Of a stretch of 64,000 bases of DNA, positions 35,159-46,297 are shown piece after piece (position 1 is the first letter of the stretch; the number at the start of each line of letters is the position of its first letter). Position numbers and translations under genes: made by a program. The DNA comes from Fragum whitleyi (taxonomy: Eukaryota > Mollusca > Bivalvia > Cardiida > Cardiidae), in NCBI GenBank assembly GCA_948146395.1, contig OX411551.1, positions 62,303,346-62,367,345 on the forward strand. Reading direction: 5' to 3'. The notes beneath the pieces were generated by a model that ran no database searches, had not been told where the DNA came from, and worked only from the letters and a program-made list of their open reading frames with translations.

Positions 35159-35574
35159 ACATTAAGTAACATCGTGAAAATGACATTAATCCCTATCAAA
35201 ACCATTCCAAATAGTTCCAAAAGCGCTCCAATTTTAGTATTCAAATCACCCAATCCAATCGATTAAAAACGCTTCGAATTCGTTAAAATTTCCAACATTT
35301 CATATAAATCCGTAATTATATTACATAATTTAATTTGCTCCCATGGATCAAAAACGTCTGTTTTTTTTTTTTTTCGTGAAGACACCCATACAGAAATGTA
35401 GGTAGATTTTATTAAAGGGAGGTAAATGTTTCACTAATGTCGTTCAATTGAATGAAATTAGCGGTATCACATTACCTTAATTCATTCAAAATTAGCCCCT
35501 CCGACTCATAAGATTTCATTCCAAAACCATTTCAAAATGATTGACCTTGTCAATTTCACAATGTTTTTCACTGT
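35159..35574 (-). mobile_element. Full-length MITE, diverged subfamily
   Basis: Left end ACATTAAGTAACATCGTGAA, right end TTTCACAATGTTTTTCACTGTA. The centre reads GGGAGGTAAATGTTTCAC, then CGTTCAATTGAATGAAATTAG. With 1,497 and 6,515 it belongs to a subfamily with the CGTGAAGACACCCATAC phrase. Confidence 0.8.
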
Positions 35575-36062
35575 AGAAAAAATGGCTTGTATGCGACAAA
35601 GGGGAATAATTTGAATTTCAACGATATCGTTTGAATCATAAAATTCGGTTTCTTAAGACAGTGAAATTTTAAACATTATATGTTGGAAACATTTTTAAGT
35701 AGATACTAAGAAAAAAAAACCCGATATCTTTACCAAGGGTAGAGACACAATTTAGATACAAATCGGGTGTCTTCCCTGAGTTCAGAATGAAAGAAACGTC
35801 TACAAGCGTTTAGTACACTTGCAAAGTGGGGTACCATTTCTTAAACGATTTGCGATAGATTAAATCTTGAACGCTCCTGCTATTTTTGGGGAAGGATTTA
35901 ACAGTATTTGGTTTATATCCCGGCGTCTGCTATATATAAATTCAACCATCTGTCCGAGTCACTGCCCACCCACTCACTCCCTGACAGAAGACCTTGTGCA
36001 TCAGAGAAAGTTCTGGCTCTATTCGAACGAACTGTCAGAAGCTTCATTTACACAAGTTACTT

Positions 36063-36498
36063 ACAGTTAGTAATATCGTGAAACTGACATTCACCTCAAT
36101 AAAAACCATACTAAATCGCTCAATCTATGTTCCATTCATTCATTTCAAACGCTCATACAAACCGTTCAGAAACGCTCAAAATGACCGAATAAGATAACAT
36201 CAACAGCTTTTTTCAAAATAAATATAGCTGGAAAAAAAGGGGATTTCACTGACATAATTGGAATTATTTGCGTCTGATTGGTTCCAGAAGAAAAATGAGG
36301 CTATTTATAGAGATTGTACGCATATCATATTAAAGGAAGGTAATAAATATGGCTAATTCTGTTCATCCTGAACAAAATTAGCCATATTTTTTTTACCTAC
36401 TATTAATTTCACTCAAAATTCACTCATCGTACTAATTCTATTTCATTTAATTATCATTCCAGAATCATTCACCTTGTCAATTTCACCATGTTAACTGT
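36063..36498 (-). mobile_element. Full-length MITE (CAGTTA family)
   Basis: Ends CAGTTAGTAATATCGTGAAA and TTTCACCATGTTAACTG. The palindromic centre ATGGCTAATTCTGTTCATCC is followed by TGAACAAAATTAGCCATAT. Confidence 0.85.
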
Positions 36499-36801
36499 AC
36501 TATGTGTCAATACCACTAAAGATACAAAAGTTTGAGTGAATCATCAAAGGTCAATTTTGTCAATACAGATAATGACAAAATTAGTCTTTCAACACTCACC
36601 TTAACTTGTACATCTTTAGGCTTACATGAAAGATGAATGCATGTCCATTGCCTCAACAGCAAAGGGTGTCTAGACGATTCAAATCGACTATAGATAAAAA
36701 ATAAAAAAATGATTGGTCAAAGATCAATTTTAAAATTGAAAATGCTAGAAGATGAAAGTTTCTCGAGACTCATTCTTACTTGTGGATCTATACTTACAAA
36801 T

Positions 36802-37068
36802 GGCGTAACTACTATTGCGCACATTACGCAGGTGCGTAATAGAAATAAATCCTCTTTCGAAAAATCTCGTTGATGAGTGTTCATAACATCACAACTACAG
36901 CTTATTTAAGCTGTAGTTACGATGTTTTGATTATTCAACAACGCTCAAAACAAGGAAAAGGAAGGAGGACATTCATCTTTTGTCACAATCCACATATCGC
37001 CTTTATTCTATACATTCTATATTGGTCGCCTGCTGAGAGCGTATAAATTTCAAAATCCTAGTTACGCC
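36802..37068 (+). mobile_element. 0.27-kb hairpin element, copy A
   Basis: Ends GGCGTAACTA and TAGTTACGCC are perfect 10-bp inverted repeats. The internal hairpin at about 36,889-36,923 reads ACAACTACAGCTTATTTAAG, then CTGTAGTTACGATGT. It shares CATTCATCTTTTGTCACAA and TATCGCCTTTATTCTA with the other copies. Only 80 bp separates it from copy B. Confidence 0.85.
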
Positions 37069-37148
37069 TATGCTTATTACTAATACGCAACCACCTGCTT
37101 GTCAACATTACCCTGCAGTTGCCTCTGATTTTCGGCGACCTTTGCAAA

Positions 37149-37421
37149 GGCGTAGCTCCTATTACGCTCATTACGCAATTGCGTAATACAAATAAATCCT
37201 CTTTCAAAAAATCTGTTTGAGGAATGATCATAATATCGAAACTACAGCTTATTCAAGCTGTATTTATGATGTTTGATTATTCACCAACGCTCAAATCATA
37301 TAAAAGGGGAGTGGATGGAGGGCATTAGTCTTTAGTCACAATTTACATATCGCCTTTATAATATTTATTCTTAAGTGTTCGCCTTCGAAATGCGTAAAAA
37401 ATTCAAAAACCTAGCTTCGCC
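37149..37421 (+). mobile_element. 0.27-kb hairpin element, copy B
   Basis: Ends GCAAAGGCGTAGCTCC and CTAGCTTCGCCTATGC are imperfect inverted repeats. The core hairpin is present with two mismatches (GTATTTATGATG on the right arm). Same orientation as copy A. Confidence 0.85.
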
Positions 37422-37477
37422 TATGCTTTGGGTAATCAAGTTATTGCCACTTGTACAAATGTATATACTACAAAAGC

Positions 37478-37566
37478 ATATCGAAGGCTCAGTGCGAAAC
37501 GGTAACGTAGTAACTCCCTATAAACATATAGGGAGTTACAACTGTTTCGCGCTGAGCCATCGATAT
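37478..37566. repeat. 89-bp hairpin
   Basis: ATATCGAAGGCTCAGTGCGA pairs with CGCGCTGAGCCATCGATAT, followed inward by AAACGGT/ACTGTTT and TAACTCCCTAT/ATAGGGAGTTA with a tiny loop. ORF 37,375-37,650 spans it and is not credible. Confidence 0.8.
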
Positions 37567-38075
37567 TTGAAATGCGGCCCACACACGATCAATATTCTTG
37601 AAAATATTTTTGTTAAACTTCTAGATTCGAGTATTCATACCGTAGGCTAAGGTTTTAAATTTTACATATCTCCATGAAATCAAAAATAACCTCCTCATTT
37701 CTTATTAATTATATTGAATATCATGAGCAACGTTCTAAAGATTTATCAAAAATGAAACAGCTATCTTAAAGTACCGATTTACACGGAAGCTTACAAAATA
37801 GCTGCGTACTCAAAATTGATTTCAGATGCACAAATCTTTATGGACCTAACTAGAATTTATCTATTAGGCATTTAAAGTTAAAAAATGAAATATTGTCTAT
37901 GGCATGTTCCAGTAAATTCCTAGAAAATGTAGTAACAGTCCCGATAATTCCGGGAAATAAACAGTGTGTCATTGGTGATCAAACGGTTCGTTTTTATCCA
38001 ATCAAATACCGTCTTACCTGATGTTTTAAAAGAGGAAGTTCTGCGATAGTAACTTATATTGTATCACTAAACATT

Positions 38076-38336
38076 TGTGACCCGTCACGCGAAAAGGGAC
38101 AATCTTGGAGTGCGTAAAGTGTCGACCCTCGTCAGACTGCGCGGAATGCGCAGACTGATCAGGGTCGAAACGTTTCGCATTTTGTTTTTTTTTTCTGAGT
38201 CTAGAATGATCAATCTACCTTCCAGTGAAATATCTTTTGAAATTCGACCTCTGATTAGCCTGTTCTAGCCAATCTCTTTTTCAAATATTTATTTTACAAA
38301 GTTGCCAAAATGTCCCTTTTTGAGTGACGGGTCGTA
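38076..38336. mobile_element. GTGACCCGTCACGCG TIR element
   Basis: The left end TGTGACCCGTCACGCGAAAA, then GGGAC, is matched by GTCCCTTTTTGAGTGACGGG at the right end. The inner hairpin phrase CAGACTGCGCGGAATGCGCA lies near 38,132. Similar copies at 54,844-55,102 and 2,775-2,922. Confidence 0.85.
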
Positions 38337-38650
38337 TTTGTAAAAGTCACGAGAAAATAAAATACCAAGATCTTTCTGTATATTTAATAAAGTTCCCAGA
38401 TGGTTCCTTTTCGTGTGACGGGTCACATCTGTAAAAGTCACGAGAAAATGGAATTCCAAGATCTTTATGTAAATCAATTTACAAGTTCCCAGATGGCCCC
38501 TTTTCGCGTGACGGGTCACATCTGTAAAAGTCACGAGAAAATGAAATTCCATTATCTTTGAATATATATATCTTACAAAGTTCCCAGATGGTCCCTTTTC
38601 GCGTGACGGGTCACATCTGTAAAAGTCGCGAGAAAATGAAATTCATAGGT
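38306..38650. repeat. Tandem array of an element terminus, four ~95-bp units
   Basis: The right TIR of the 38,076 element plus about 70 bp of adjoining sequence (TGTAAAAGTCACGAGAAAAT, CAAGATCTTT, AAAGTTCCCAGATGG) repeats with ACGGGTC at about 38,324, 38,419, 38,515 and 38,607. Each unit therefore carries a complete TIR. ORFs 38,289-38,552 and 38,573-38,779 are artefacts of this array. Confidence 0.85.
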
Positions 38651-38821
38651 CGTTTTGTATCGAATGAGGTGTGGGGCATTCACGATCAACATGTGCCGAT
38701 CCGGGAATAACATTTTTAGGTTAACCCTTATCCGACTGAAATTAAAAATTAATACAGAGAAATTGCAATTTTTTGGCACATTTGAACCAGTCTGATTGAA
38801 GTTTTACCTACAAGTATTACT

Positions 38822-39420
38822 AGACAAGATCGTATAATTGACAAAGCGAATGATTTTTGAATAATTTGGGAATGAAATTGAATGAATGCGGCGAGTTTCG
38901 AGTGAATTTCAACGGAGAGAATCCAATATCGTTACTTTTGTTCTGGATGATATTTATAACCTCCCTTTAATAAAACATTCACACAAAACCAGCCCGATTA
39001 GCTCAGTTGGTAGAGCACCGGACTTCAAAACCATTGGAGTTCGGCGGCGTGGGTTCGATTCCCGGGCTGGTACACTAATAAAAACTAATTGTCTTTCGGA
39101 TGAGACGTTAAACCGAGGGTTCGTGAGACGGTGCTTTACACCGAGCACGTTAAAGAACCATGGCGGATCTCAGCAGTAGTTTCGTCATGTATCCTTGCAC
39201 TATCCCCCGTAACAACTAACCGTCTTCTGGGAGCGTCGCTCATATGGGCATGTGCTACGGTAGCGACGATAAATAAACGAAAATACATACATACGTACAT
39301 TCACACAAGTTCTATTGATATCGTTCTATGTCGTCACGGACCAATCAGACGCGTACAAAACAAATGAAATCATTTAAATCGCAGTTGTTTTTTTTTCAAA
39401 TGACTTTCATTTTGAATATA
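38822..39420 (+). mobile_element. MITE split by a SINE, both ends worn
   Basis: Left part 38,822-38,986 (AATTGACAAAGCGAATG, GAATGAATGCGGCGAG, CCTCCCTTTAATAAAACATTC). Right part from 39,309 (GTTCTATTGATATCG, GACCAATCAGACGCGTAC, TTCATTTTGAATATAATTC). The SINE lies exactly between them; the left terminus is decayed and the right terminus is not found. Confidence 0.7.
38987..39296 (+). mobile_element. tRNA-derived SINE with perfect 12-bp target duplication
   Basis: ACATTCACACAA stands at 38,975-38,986 and again at 39,297-39,308. The head has A-box TTAGCTCAGTTGG and B-box GGGTTCGATTCC. The body contains CGGATGAGACGTTAAACCG and CACGTTAAAGAACCATGG, phrases like the conserved central domains of some metazoan SINE superfamilies (which one I cannot tell). 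It ends in an ACATAC-type tail. This is a different SINE family from the one at 60,750. Confidence 0.9.
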
Positions 39421-39429
39421 ATTCTGTTA

Positions 39430-41110
39430 TTTACCGTGATAAATGTATGCATTTATAAGGGTAATATTAGAGATTATCCACTTACGTGGACTTCGGACAT
39501 CGGATGTCTGACTTCGGACTTGGAGGGGTCGTCTCAAAAGGAAGGAAAAAATATTCGTTGATATATCTTGATTATATAAAAGGATGACTCCTATGATCAT
39601 ATTTTTAAGTGCGATTCGTAAGTATGAATGTACAAGAAGCTGTAAAAATTTCGAACATGCATGTTGTTTTATCATTTCAAATATGAGCGCATCTATTTAA
39701 CCAAGCTAAGTAATTTCTATACTGCAACGTAGACATACCAGTTTGTCTCTCCATGTATCAGTCTACTAATGAACCTGCTAACTCATTTTTCTATAGTAAT
39801 TCAATGCCTTTGGTATGCAGCTGGCTTGTTTCAAGAGACAAGTGAAAGTGGTCATTGCATTCAAGAGCAATGTCAAAACTTTTACCTATATCTCAAAAAC
39901 AAAACTTGTGTGGTCTAGTTACCTGATATTTTTGACTGCGCTTGCGGTGCATTCCACATAGGTTGCTCGCTATAAAAATGTTCGAAGCCGTGTACGCGAG
40001 CGCATTTGTTGACCCGAACGCGGCTCGTTGAACTAAACCGAGCGAGCACCCTCTGAAAACATTTTATTTTTACAACGTAAAAAAGAATAATTATTGTCTT
40101 TTATCAATCCCATCTCTTTATAAAAAGAAAAATTTTCAAAATAATCAAGATTATGCAGTTTGTAAGCCTACCGTATTAAATCGCATCTGGAGATCATTTT
40201 ACAAGATTTTAATAACCTGCATTCGACAAGACTGTCCTGTCTATATTAGGTTATAATGCACTAGTTTATGACCTTTCCACTATCTTCAGTCTACTGAAGC
40301 GATCGTATTTGTTTGACGAAAATCCAGTCATCGTTAAAATCATGTCGCGGTATCATCGTCATGGCTAGCTAATTCAATCCGTCACTTGTAAAGATGTTTT
40401 TGGCATTTAATGTTAGCTTAACTCAGAAGGCAAAAGTTTAAACTTCGAAAAAATATTGACTATCTAAGGAACAGTTCTTAATTTTAACTTAACTTACTTT
40501 TGTAACAAATGTTTACCTTTTCTTGGTCTGAGATTTTTTTAGCAATCAAATGTAAAAAAAAAAGATAGAAAAAAAAAGGAATTAATTCAGTTTTGATTGT
40601 GAAAAAAGCATCAAATAATCATGACGGAAGCATTTTCAGATTGCATAAATATCAAAACACAAAACATGAAGTCGGTGTACATAATCAAAGCTTTTAGAGA
40701 AACTTGTGTTGAAAAAAGCTTAGAACATATGAGAATCAAGTGTAAACCCAATGCAGCATTGTGCGAGTATAACATATTTCTTTTTTGCTTTCAGTGGTTT
40801 ATCTAGAAAAACGGTAGAAAATTAAATGAAAATCCCACCCCAAACCAGTAAAAATGATAAAAAAAAAAAAATATATCATCTATGCTTTCGTAAATTTAAC
40901 TCTATTTGAAGTTATTTGATCACAGCCCAATAAACAAATCTTAATGCCTTCGTCATGACGTTGCCTAGAAATCACATGCAAATGGCTAGCTTAAAGAAAA
41001 TTTGTCATGCATTTTTCACATTTAAAACATTCTATTTTTTAAGAAAAGAATAGTCGTTTGTTTTTTCGGATAAGATAGATTACTATTTCATTTCGTGAAT
41101 AACAAAAGTT
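39430..41110. other. Unexplained intergenic stretch
   Basis: Contains a CG-richer spot with GAGCGAGCA/CGCGAGCGCATTTG phrases (about 39,985-40,050) and A-rich runs. No gene or repeat partner was seen; ORF 40,621-40,806 is not recognised. Confidence 0.45.
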
Positions 41111-41113
41111 ATA

Positions 41114-41640
41114 GAGACCCGAAAAATGGTTAAACCTCGTGCTTCGCACTCGGGCGTTAAAGCATTTTTAGGGTCTCTGCAAAATTTTACGCTCGAAAAA
41201 AGGTGTGTTGACGCTATTATTGCATAAAATAAAGACTATAGTATTTATGAATTTATTCAATCGTTGGTGGCCAAATAATTTATTGGAACGCTTTAAAACT
41301 AGCTCCAAATCATCTAATGTGCCAGAAAATTGCGTTTGGCATTGCATCGTCACTTTTGTTAATACTGACTTTGCTTTGTAAATTTTTGACGTCACAAAAT
41401 TTAACGCGGGAATAGGATCAAGGTCTTTATTTATGCTCTTTATAAATGCAACACAAAGAATCCGATAAAGTGTATAGGCCCTGACTTAGGATATTTAAGT
41501 GAAAAAAGCCGGGCGTAAACTGCACATGAATTTACTTATAAATCCACGTGATCTCTCGTTAACGCCCGAGTTTTGTCCATTAACGTATGCCTATAACGAC
41601 CAGAAAACTCACAATTTATGCAATAATACGACAAAATATG
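41114..41640 (+). mobile_element. Two-hairpin element, uninterrupted copy
   Basis: The left hairpin at 41,114-41,177 has arms GAGACCCGAAAAATGGTTAA and its partner ending TTTTTAGGGTCTC, with the tip CTCGTGCTTCGCACTCGGGC. The right hairpin at 41,508-41,572 is GGGCGTAAACTGCAC ... CTCGTTAACGCCC. Matches 12,695-13,419 in inverted orientation without the SINE. The right boundary is uncertain. ORF 41,168-41,395 (minus) is not recognised. Confidence 0.7.
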
Positions 41641-42474
41641 GGATCTAGAAATAATCTTGCTCTTATGTCGTAAATCCATTTGAAAAGGCATCTCTTAAGC
41701 TGTATTTTGCTTGATCCGATGTCTTGTTCAAGCATTTGTTTCAGATGCAAAGACTTTACCGAACGTTTTGAAATTGTTACCCGCTTTGTGCATGAGTGTA
41801 TGTGCTTAAAGGAATAACATTTCTCAAACGTTTCAAGATCGTTTACATCTAGTATTATTACGCTTCCTTAACTTCGTAAAATTATATTACTTTCTTGTGG
41901 TAAAAGCGGCGAAAAAAATCCATGCATGTATCCATATAGACGTACGCGTACTTATGTTAGTAAAGGGTTACAGGTATAAATTGTTTGTTTATTTTGATAC
42001 ATCCCCCGCTATTTTAGTAAGTCAGATGTCCTATCTCGGAGTTCACCTAAGTGGATAATGTCTATTACTAACAACTACTTAATGTTATCTTTTATGCTCG
42101 TACATTTATTCAAATTCTAAGTTTGGGGATATTCTCAGTTGAGAATGAGAACAGTTTTATAACCTAGGGCCCAGATCTCCTGAAAAAAATCTTTAACCTT
42201 AAGCGATCACTCTACCTTACCCACCTAGTCACCCCCATGCTAACTCGACACGATTAATTGTCATTAGATAAATTTTCCTCGTATTTATGTCGAAAAGACT
42301 TTAGAAAAAAAAAATTATTCTGTGTAATTAATGAACTGGCAGGGCGGGGCTTAGCCGTGACGTAATTTGGCGAGCTTACTTTTCAATAGTTTTGGTTGTT
42401 TCGAATTTTAGTCGGTAATCATCGGTAACTCGTGCAAATAACTTTATCCTAAAACCTAAAGGATTCACGTGCTC

Positions 42475-42603
42475 TGAGAGAGTGAACACATTTCATCGTT
42501 TGGTTACCAAGGCCGCGTAACTTCAGCTTGATTAAGCTGAAGTTACGAGGATTTGGTAACCAATCTACGATTTAAGGTCTCGAGTTATTTATGTCGACTC
42601 TCT
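42475..42603. repeat. 129-bp hairpin with the shared GTAACTTCAGC stem
   Basis: The core GCGTAACTTCAGCTTGATTA, then AGCTGAAGTTACGAGG, is extended outward by TTGGTTACCAA/TTGGTAACCAA, CATCGT/ACGATT and GAGAGAGT/ACTCTCT. The palindromic motif TTAACCTTAAG stands on both sides (about 42,193 and 42,641), which may mark a larger ~450-bp element. Confidence 0.75.
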
Positions 42604-42609
42604 TTAGAA

Positions 42610-43815
42610 GTAGGTTATTTTAGATAAAAGCTGATTTCCCTTAACCTTAAGTGCAACGACCCGCTACTTAGGCCCCCCTTACCAGGGCATTAATCCTGGA
42701 TAATGATATATAGGATAAATAAAAAAGATGATAGGTGACTTGTGACGTCTGAATCGGATAGGTTCACATCGAACTCTTGAAACACAAATTCTGTAGTATA
42801 TTAGACGATGAATAGATAATTGGATTAAAAAAATGATGAATAATTATTACATAAATGATTTTCTGAAAAGTGAATGATTGTTAAACAACGAAGTTAAGTT
42901 TAAATGATATCCGATTATCTCACGATGGTTTACGAAAGATTGGCGACGTTTTGGATGTTTTAGGAGTGACCTCACTGGAATTTACTGGTAAAAGTAGAAA
43001 AAATAGTGCGGCTTGAAAATGCCATTTTGAAGTGGAGAACAGTGATCCACGAGCATATTTATTTGATTTTTTTGCTAGCTTTGCACCTCTTCTTTAATAT
43101 AATGCTTGGCTCGATCTTTTTTGTGCACTATTTCCTTTCCGGGAGGACGGATGAGCGACGACGGGCGTGCCCGAATTAACTGTCCTCTTCATAGGTGGGA
43201 AAAAGACGGTTCCTTTTTTCTGGCTTGAAAAGCCAAAAAATTAAACCTATAAACCCAGTTTTTTTTAGTCTCAAAAGATAGAACAATGAATGTAGATGAA
43301 GCATTAATGATGTAATATATTAACGTATTGTTGTGGAGTGCGCTGCAGCACCTGAAAGTTGATCAATTTTATATAGAACAAAGAAGGCCAAAAATTGGGT
43401 GGGGTCTGACCTTCAACGCGGATTTCTAACCGTTACTCATTGTCGACTCCTAAAAGCGCATTATCATTATCAAACCCTAATTTGCAGAAGGAGTATGACA
43501 AAATTACCTAAGTACTTCAGTTGTGGCCCATAGGCAATAAATTTTCAGACTAATGGGCTTTATCATTAGGGCGCAACTAGGCAGTGAAATTTGCTTTGTT
43601 CACCCAGGAAGAAACCCGATCTTTTCGCACTTACATTTTGTATTGACTAACCAATGACGTAACAGGTCCTCATATACATTCGAGTAGTAAATCCTAATGT
43701 CATTATCTTTTAAACACCAACGGACCAATCCGATACCGTACAAGCTACAAATTTTGATAACAAAATCGCAGGGAAATGAGAATGCATAGATCATATGTTT
43801 AGAGTCGGTTAGATG
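42610..43815. other. Unexplained intergenic stretch
   Basis: A GC-richer patch (43,135-43,190, GGGAGGACGGATGAGCGACG) stands out from AT-rich flanks. No coding signal is supported. Confidence 0.4.
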
Positions 43816-44910
43816 TATTACAGTTAACATATCGAGAAACTGATTCTCATTCCGATTTAAAAAAAACATTCTAAATCGCTCCATCAGCGCTCCATCACTT
43901 CATTCGAAACCCTTACTCCCATCATTCAAAAATGCCCCAAATTGACGAAATAGTGCGGTTCCTTATGTACAAAAAAGGCTTCCGTAGGATTTTCGTGCTG
44001 AAATTGATTTTTTGGCTTTAATTGATTGTTTAGGGGTCAAGTAATCGCAAATTATGCGGGTCCAAATTTTCCGGGCCCATTCCCCGATTTTATGGGCTAT
44101 CAAAGGAGCCCATATGAGCAAAATATGTATTTTCCTAAAAGAGGGCTCATGAGATGTGTATTTTTCTCCTAAAATGATTTCTTTGGTTTGGCTGTGTAAT
44201 TACCGTGGATTGGAGTTTAAATAAAATACAAAAATCCATGTTTAAAAGCTTATTTCACCCTTTTATGGGCTCTCACAGAGCCCAAAAAAGCAATTTTGGT
44301 GTTTTTATATTAGTAGGTTAAGGGGAAAAACCTCGTTTGTTTCGCAATGATTTCTTTAGCCATAGCATGGATTGGATTTTAAAAAAAAATACAAAAATCC
44401 ATATTTTTAAAGCTTATTTCACCCTTTTATGGGCTCTCACAGAACCCAAAATAGCAATTTTGGTGTTTTTATATTGGAAGGTAAAGGTAAAAAAACTTTG
44501 TTTCGAGATGAATTCTTAAGCCCTATTTGGTATTCAGTGTAGGTTGGGTTGAAATACTTGCATGCCCATTTTCTCTAGGGTCATTTTAGAATTTGTTTGG
44601 GCTCTCATAATAGCCCTTATGAGCCGATCGGGGTGTTTTCCTTAAATAGGGTACACACAAAAAATGATATTCCTTTGACTTTTCTTTTCAAATTCAGTTC
44701 AATACCTAGCATTGGTTAGTGTTGATGTATATAATTTTTTCAATTTTTAACATCTGATATTTTAATTGATTGGCTTTAAAATGAGCCCATATGGACAGAT
44801 TTAGAAGTTTTCCAAACTCGCGATTCTTGCCAAAAAAATAGCCCTCTTTATGATGCCAACTTTTATTACATATGGTACCAAAGTATATGAATCAAATTTT
44901 CAAAACCCAT

Positions 44911-45146
44911 ACAGCAAAAACATAATGAAATTGACATAGTGAATGATTGTAAGTTTAAATCGAAGTGAAATTGAATGAGTGGGGGGAGCGTGTTTTGATT
45001 GACTTGTAATGGAGGTAACGTAAAATGGCTAATCGCGTTCAAAATATCCAGTATATCCCTTTAAATGTTTTGAGATTGAATGAATGGAGCGCCGAGTGAA
45101 TGATTTTGTTAGTAATATCTTTCAATTTCACGATGTTCTTAATTGT
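44911..45146 (+). mobile_element. Shortened MITE inside TE1
   Basis: Begins ACAGCAAAAACATAATGAAA and ends TTTCACGATGTTCTTAATTG. Keeps AATGGAGGTAACG and ATGAATGGAGCGCCGAG. Occupies the same place in TE1 as 51,743-51,987 does in TE2. Confidence 0.8.
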
Positions 45147-46021
45147 ACCCGGTGCTTTGGTGCTAAATGAAGCCCATAAGAGAAGGGGGGGTGAGTGTGT
45201 TAGGGGGGTGTTTGCCTAATGCAAATATACGACAGATTAAAATAGTAAACGACATATTTCTTAAATTACCTCACTTTTAATCGATTATATTGATCCTTAA
45301 TAAACCCATATGAGTCAACGTGGTTACTTTGCCAACAATTTGGTTCAAGAAAAGATTTCTGGAGAAAGGCATTTCTGAAGCCTTATAAGTTAACGGGTGC
45401 GGGTCTCTGTAAAACATATGTAAATCAAATTTTCATAGCCCATACCTACATTTGTATTTCATTGGCGCTTAATGAAGCCCATAAGAGAATTTTTCGGCAT
45501 TCTGTAAATATACGACAGATAAATATGTTTATGTTCAATGTTGTTTTTTGCTTTAACATTTACCTAATGCAAACGTAAGCCCTTAAAAATGTCCCTATTC
45601 AATGGGTGCGGGAAGGTATTGAGGGTTTGTTATGGCTAGAGTAAGGAATTTCTTGCTGGCCATATGTATATATAATAAAAAGGCGATGCTTACCAAGTTA
45701 ATGATTACTAGTATTTACTTTAATACCACGGAGAAAATATCGGACTTAGGCAAAGCGCGGCTGCTCTAGTATTGCTTGATTCAAGTAGTTGGAGAAAATA
45801 CTTGGAAAGTTTTTCTATGGTAGATATGTCTTCAAATAAATAAAAATATACTTTAAGTTTTCTTCAGTGTATAGGTTGAAAATTAATATGGATCAAACAT
45901 TAGATTAGATATGAACAGACATTTTTATTACCGCTTCAATCGCAAAACTCCTGCAGTTGACTGTTCCGGTTACGGCTCTGCCCGTCCAAATCTAAAGAAA
46001 CGGACTTTGACCTACTAGTTT

Positions 46022-46297
46022 TCATTGGTCATACAAGCGAAGAGGTAAATCACCAACGATAAGTATGTTGTTTGGTTTGGAAGATGTGTGAAACATGCAC
46101 AGTGACAAGGAAAATTTCTTTAAGCCTTCTTCAAGACAGAATACAAATAATTGGGATTTTTTATCAGTCACTTTCAAATAAGACCCACAAGTACAGCTCC
46201 ATAATATCGAAAACTTTAAACCACGATTTATTAATGAAACTTTTAAGTCATAGAAGAGGCTTGTGTGATCAACGAAAAATATTATCATTCCTTGCAC
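46022..46297 (-). CDS. Unidentified 91-codon ORF in TE1, paired with one in TE2
   Basis: It begins MQGMIIFFVDHTS and contains LKFSILWSCTCGSYLKVTDK. The partner at 49,852-50,097 begins MQGLIIFFDDHRS and contains LKFSMLSSCSCGSYFEMTEK. The shared start and similar reading are notable, but after about 50 residues the copies shift relative to each other. No family is recognised. It may be a remnant exon or chance conservation of homologous DNA; no promoter or splice signals were established. Confidence 0.2.
   Translation of the reverse strand: MQGMIIFFVDHTSLFYDLKVSLINRGLKFSILWSCTCGSYLKVTDKKSQLFVFCLEEGLKKFSLSLCMFHTSSKPNNILIVGDLPLRLYDQ

Noticed and set aside
38992..39074. Functional tRNA gene
   Set aside because: A and B boxes are present, but the acceptor and T-stem do not fit a canonical cloverleaf. 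The sequence continues into a SINE body and is flanked by a 12-bp target duplication.
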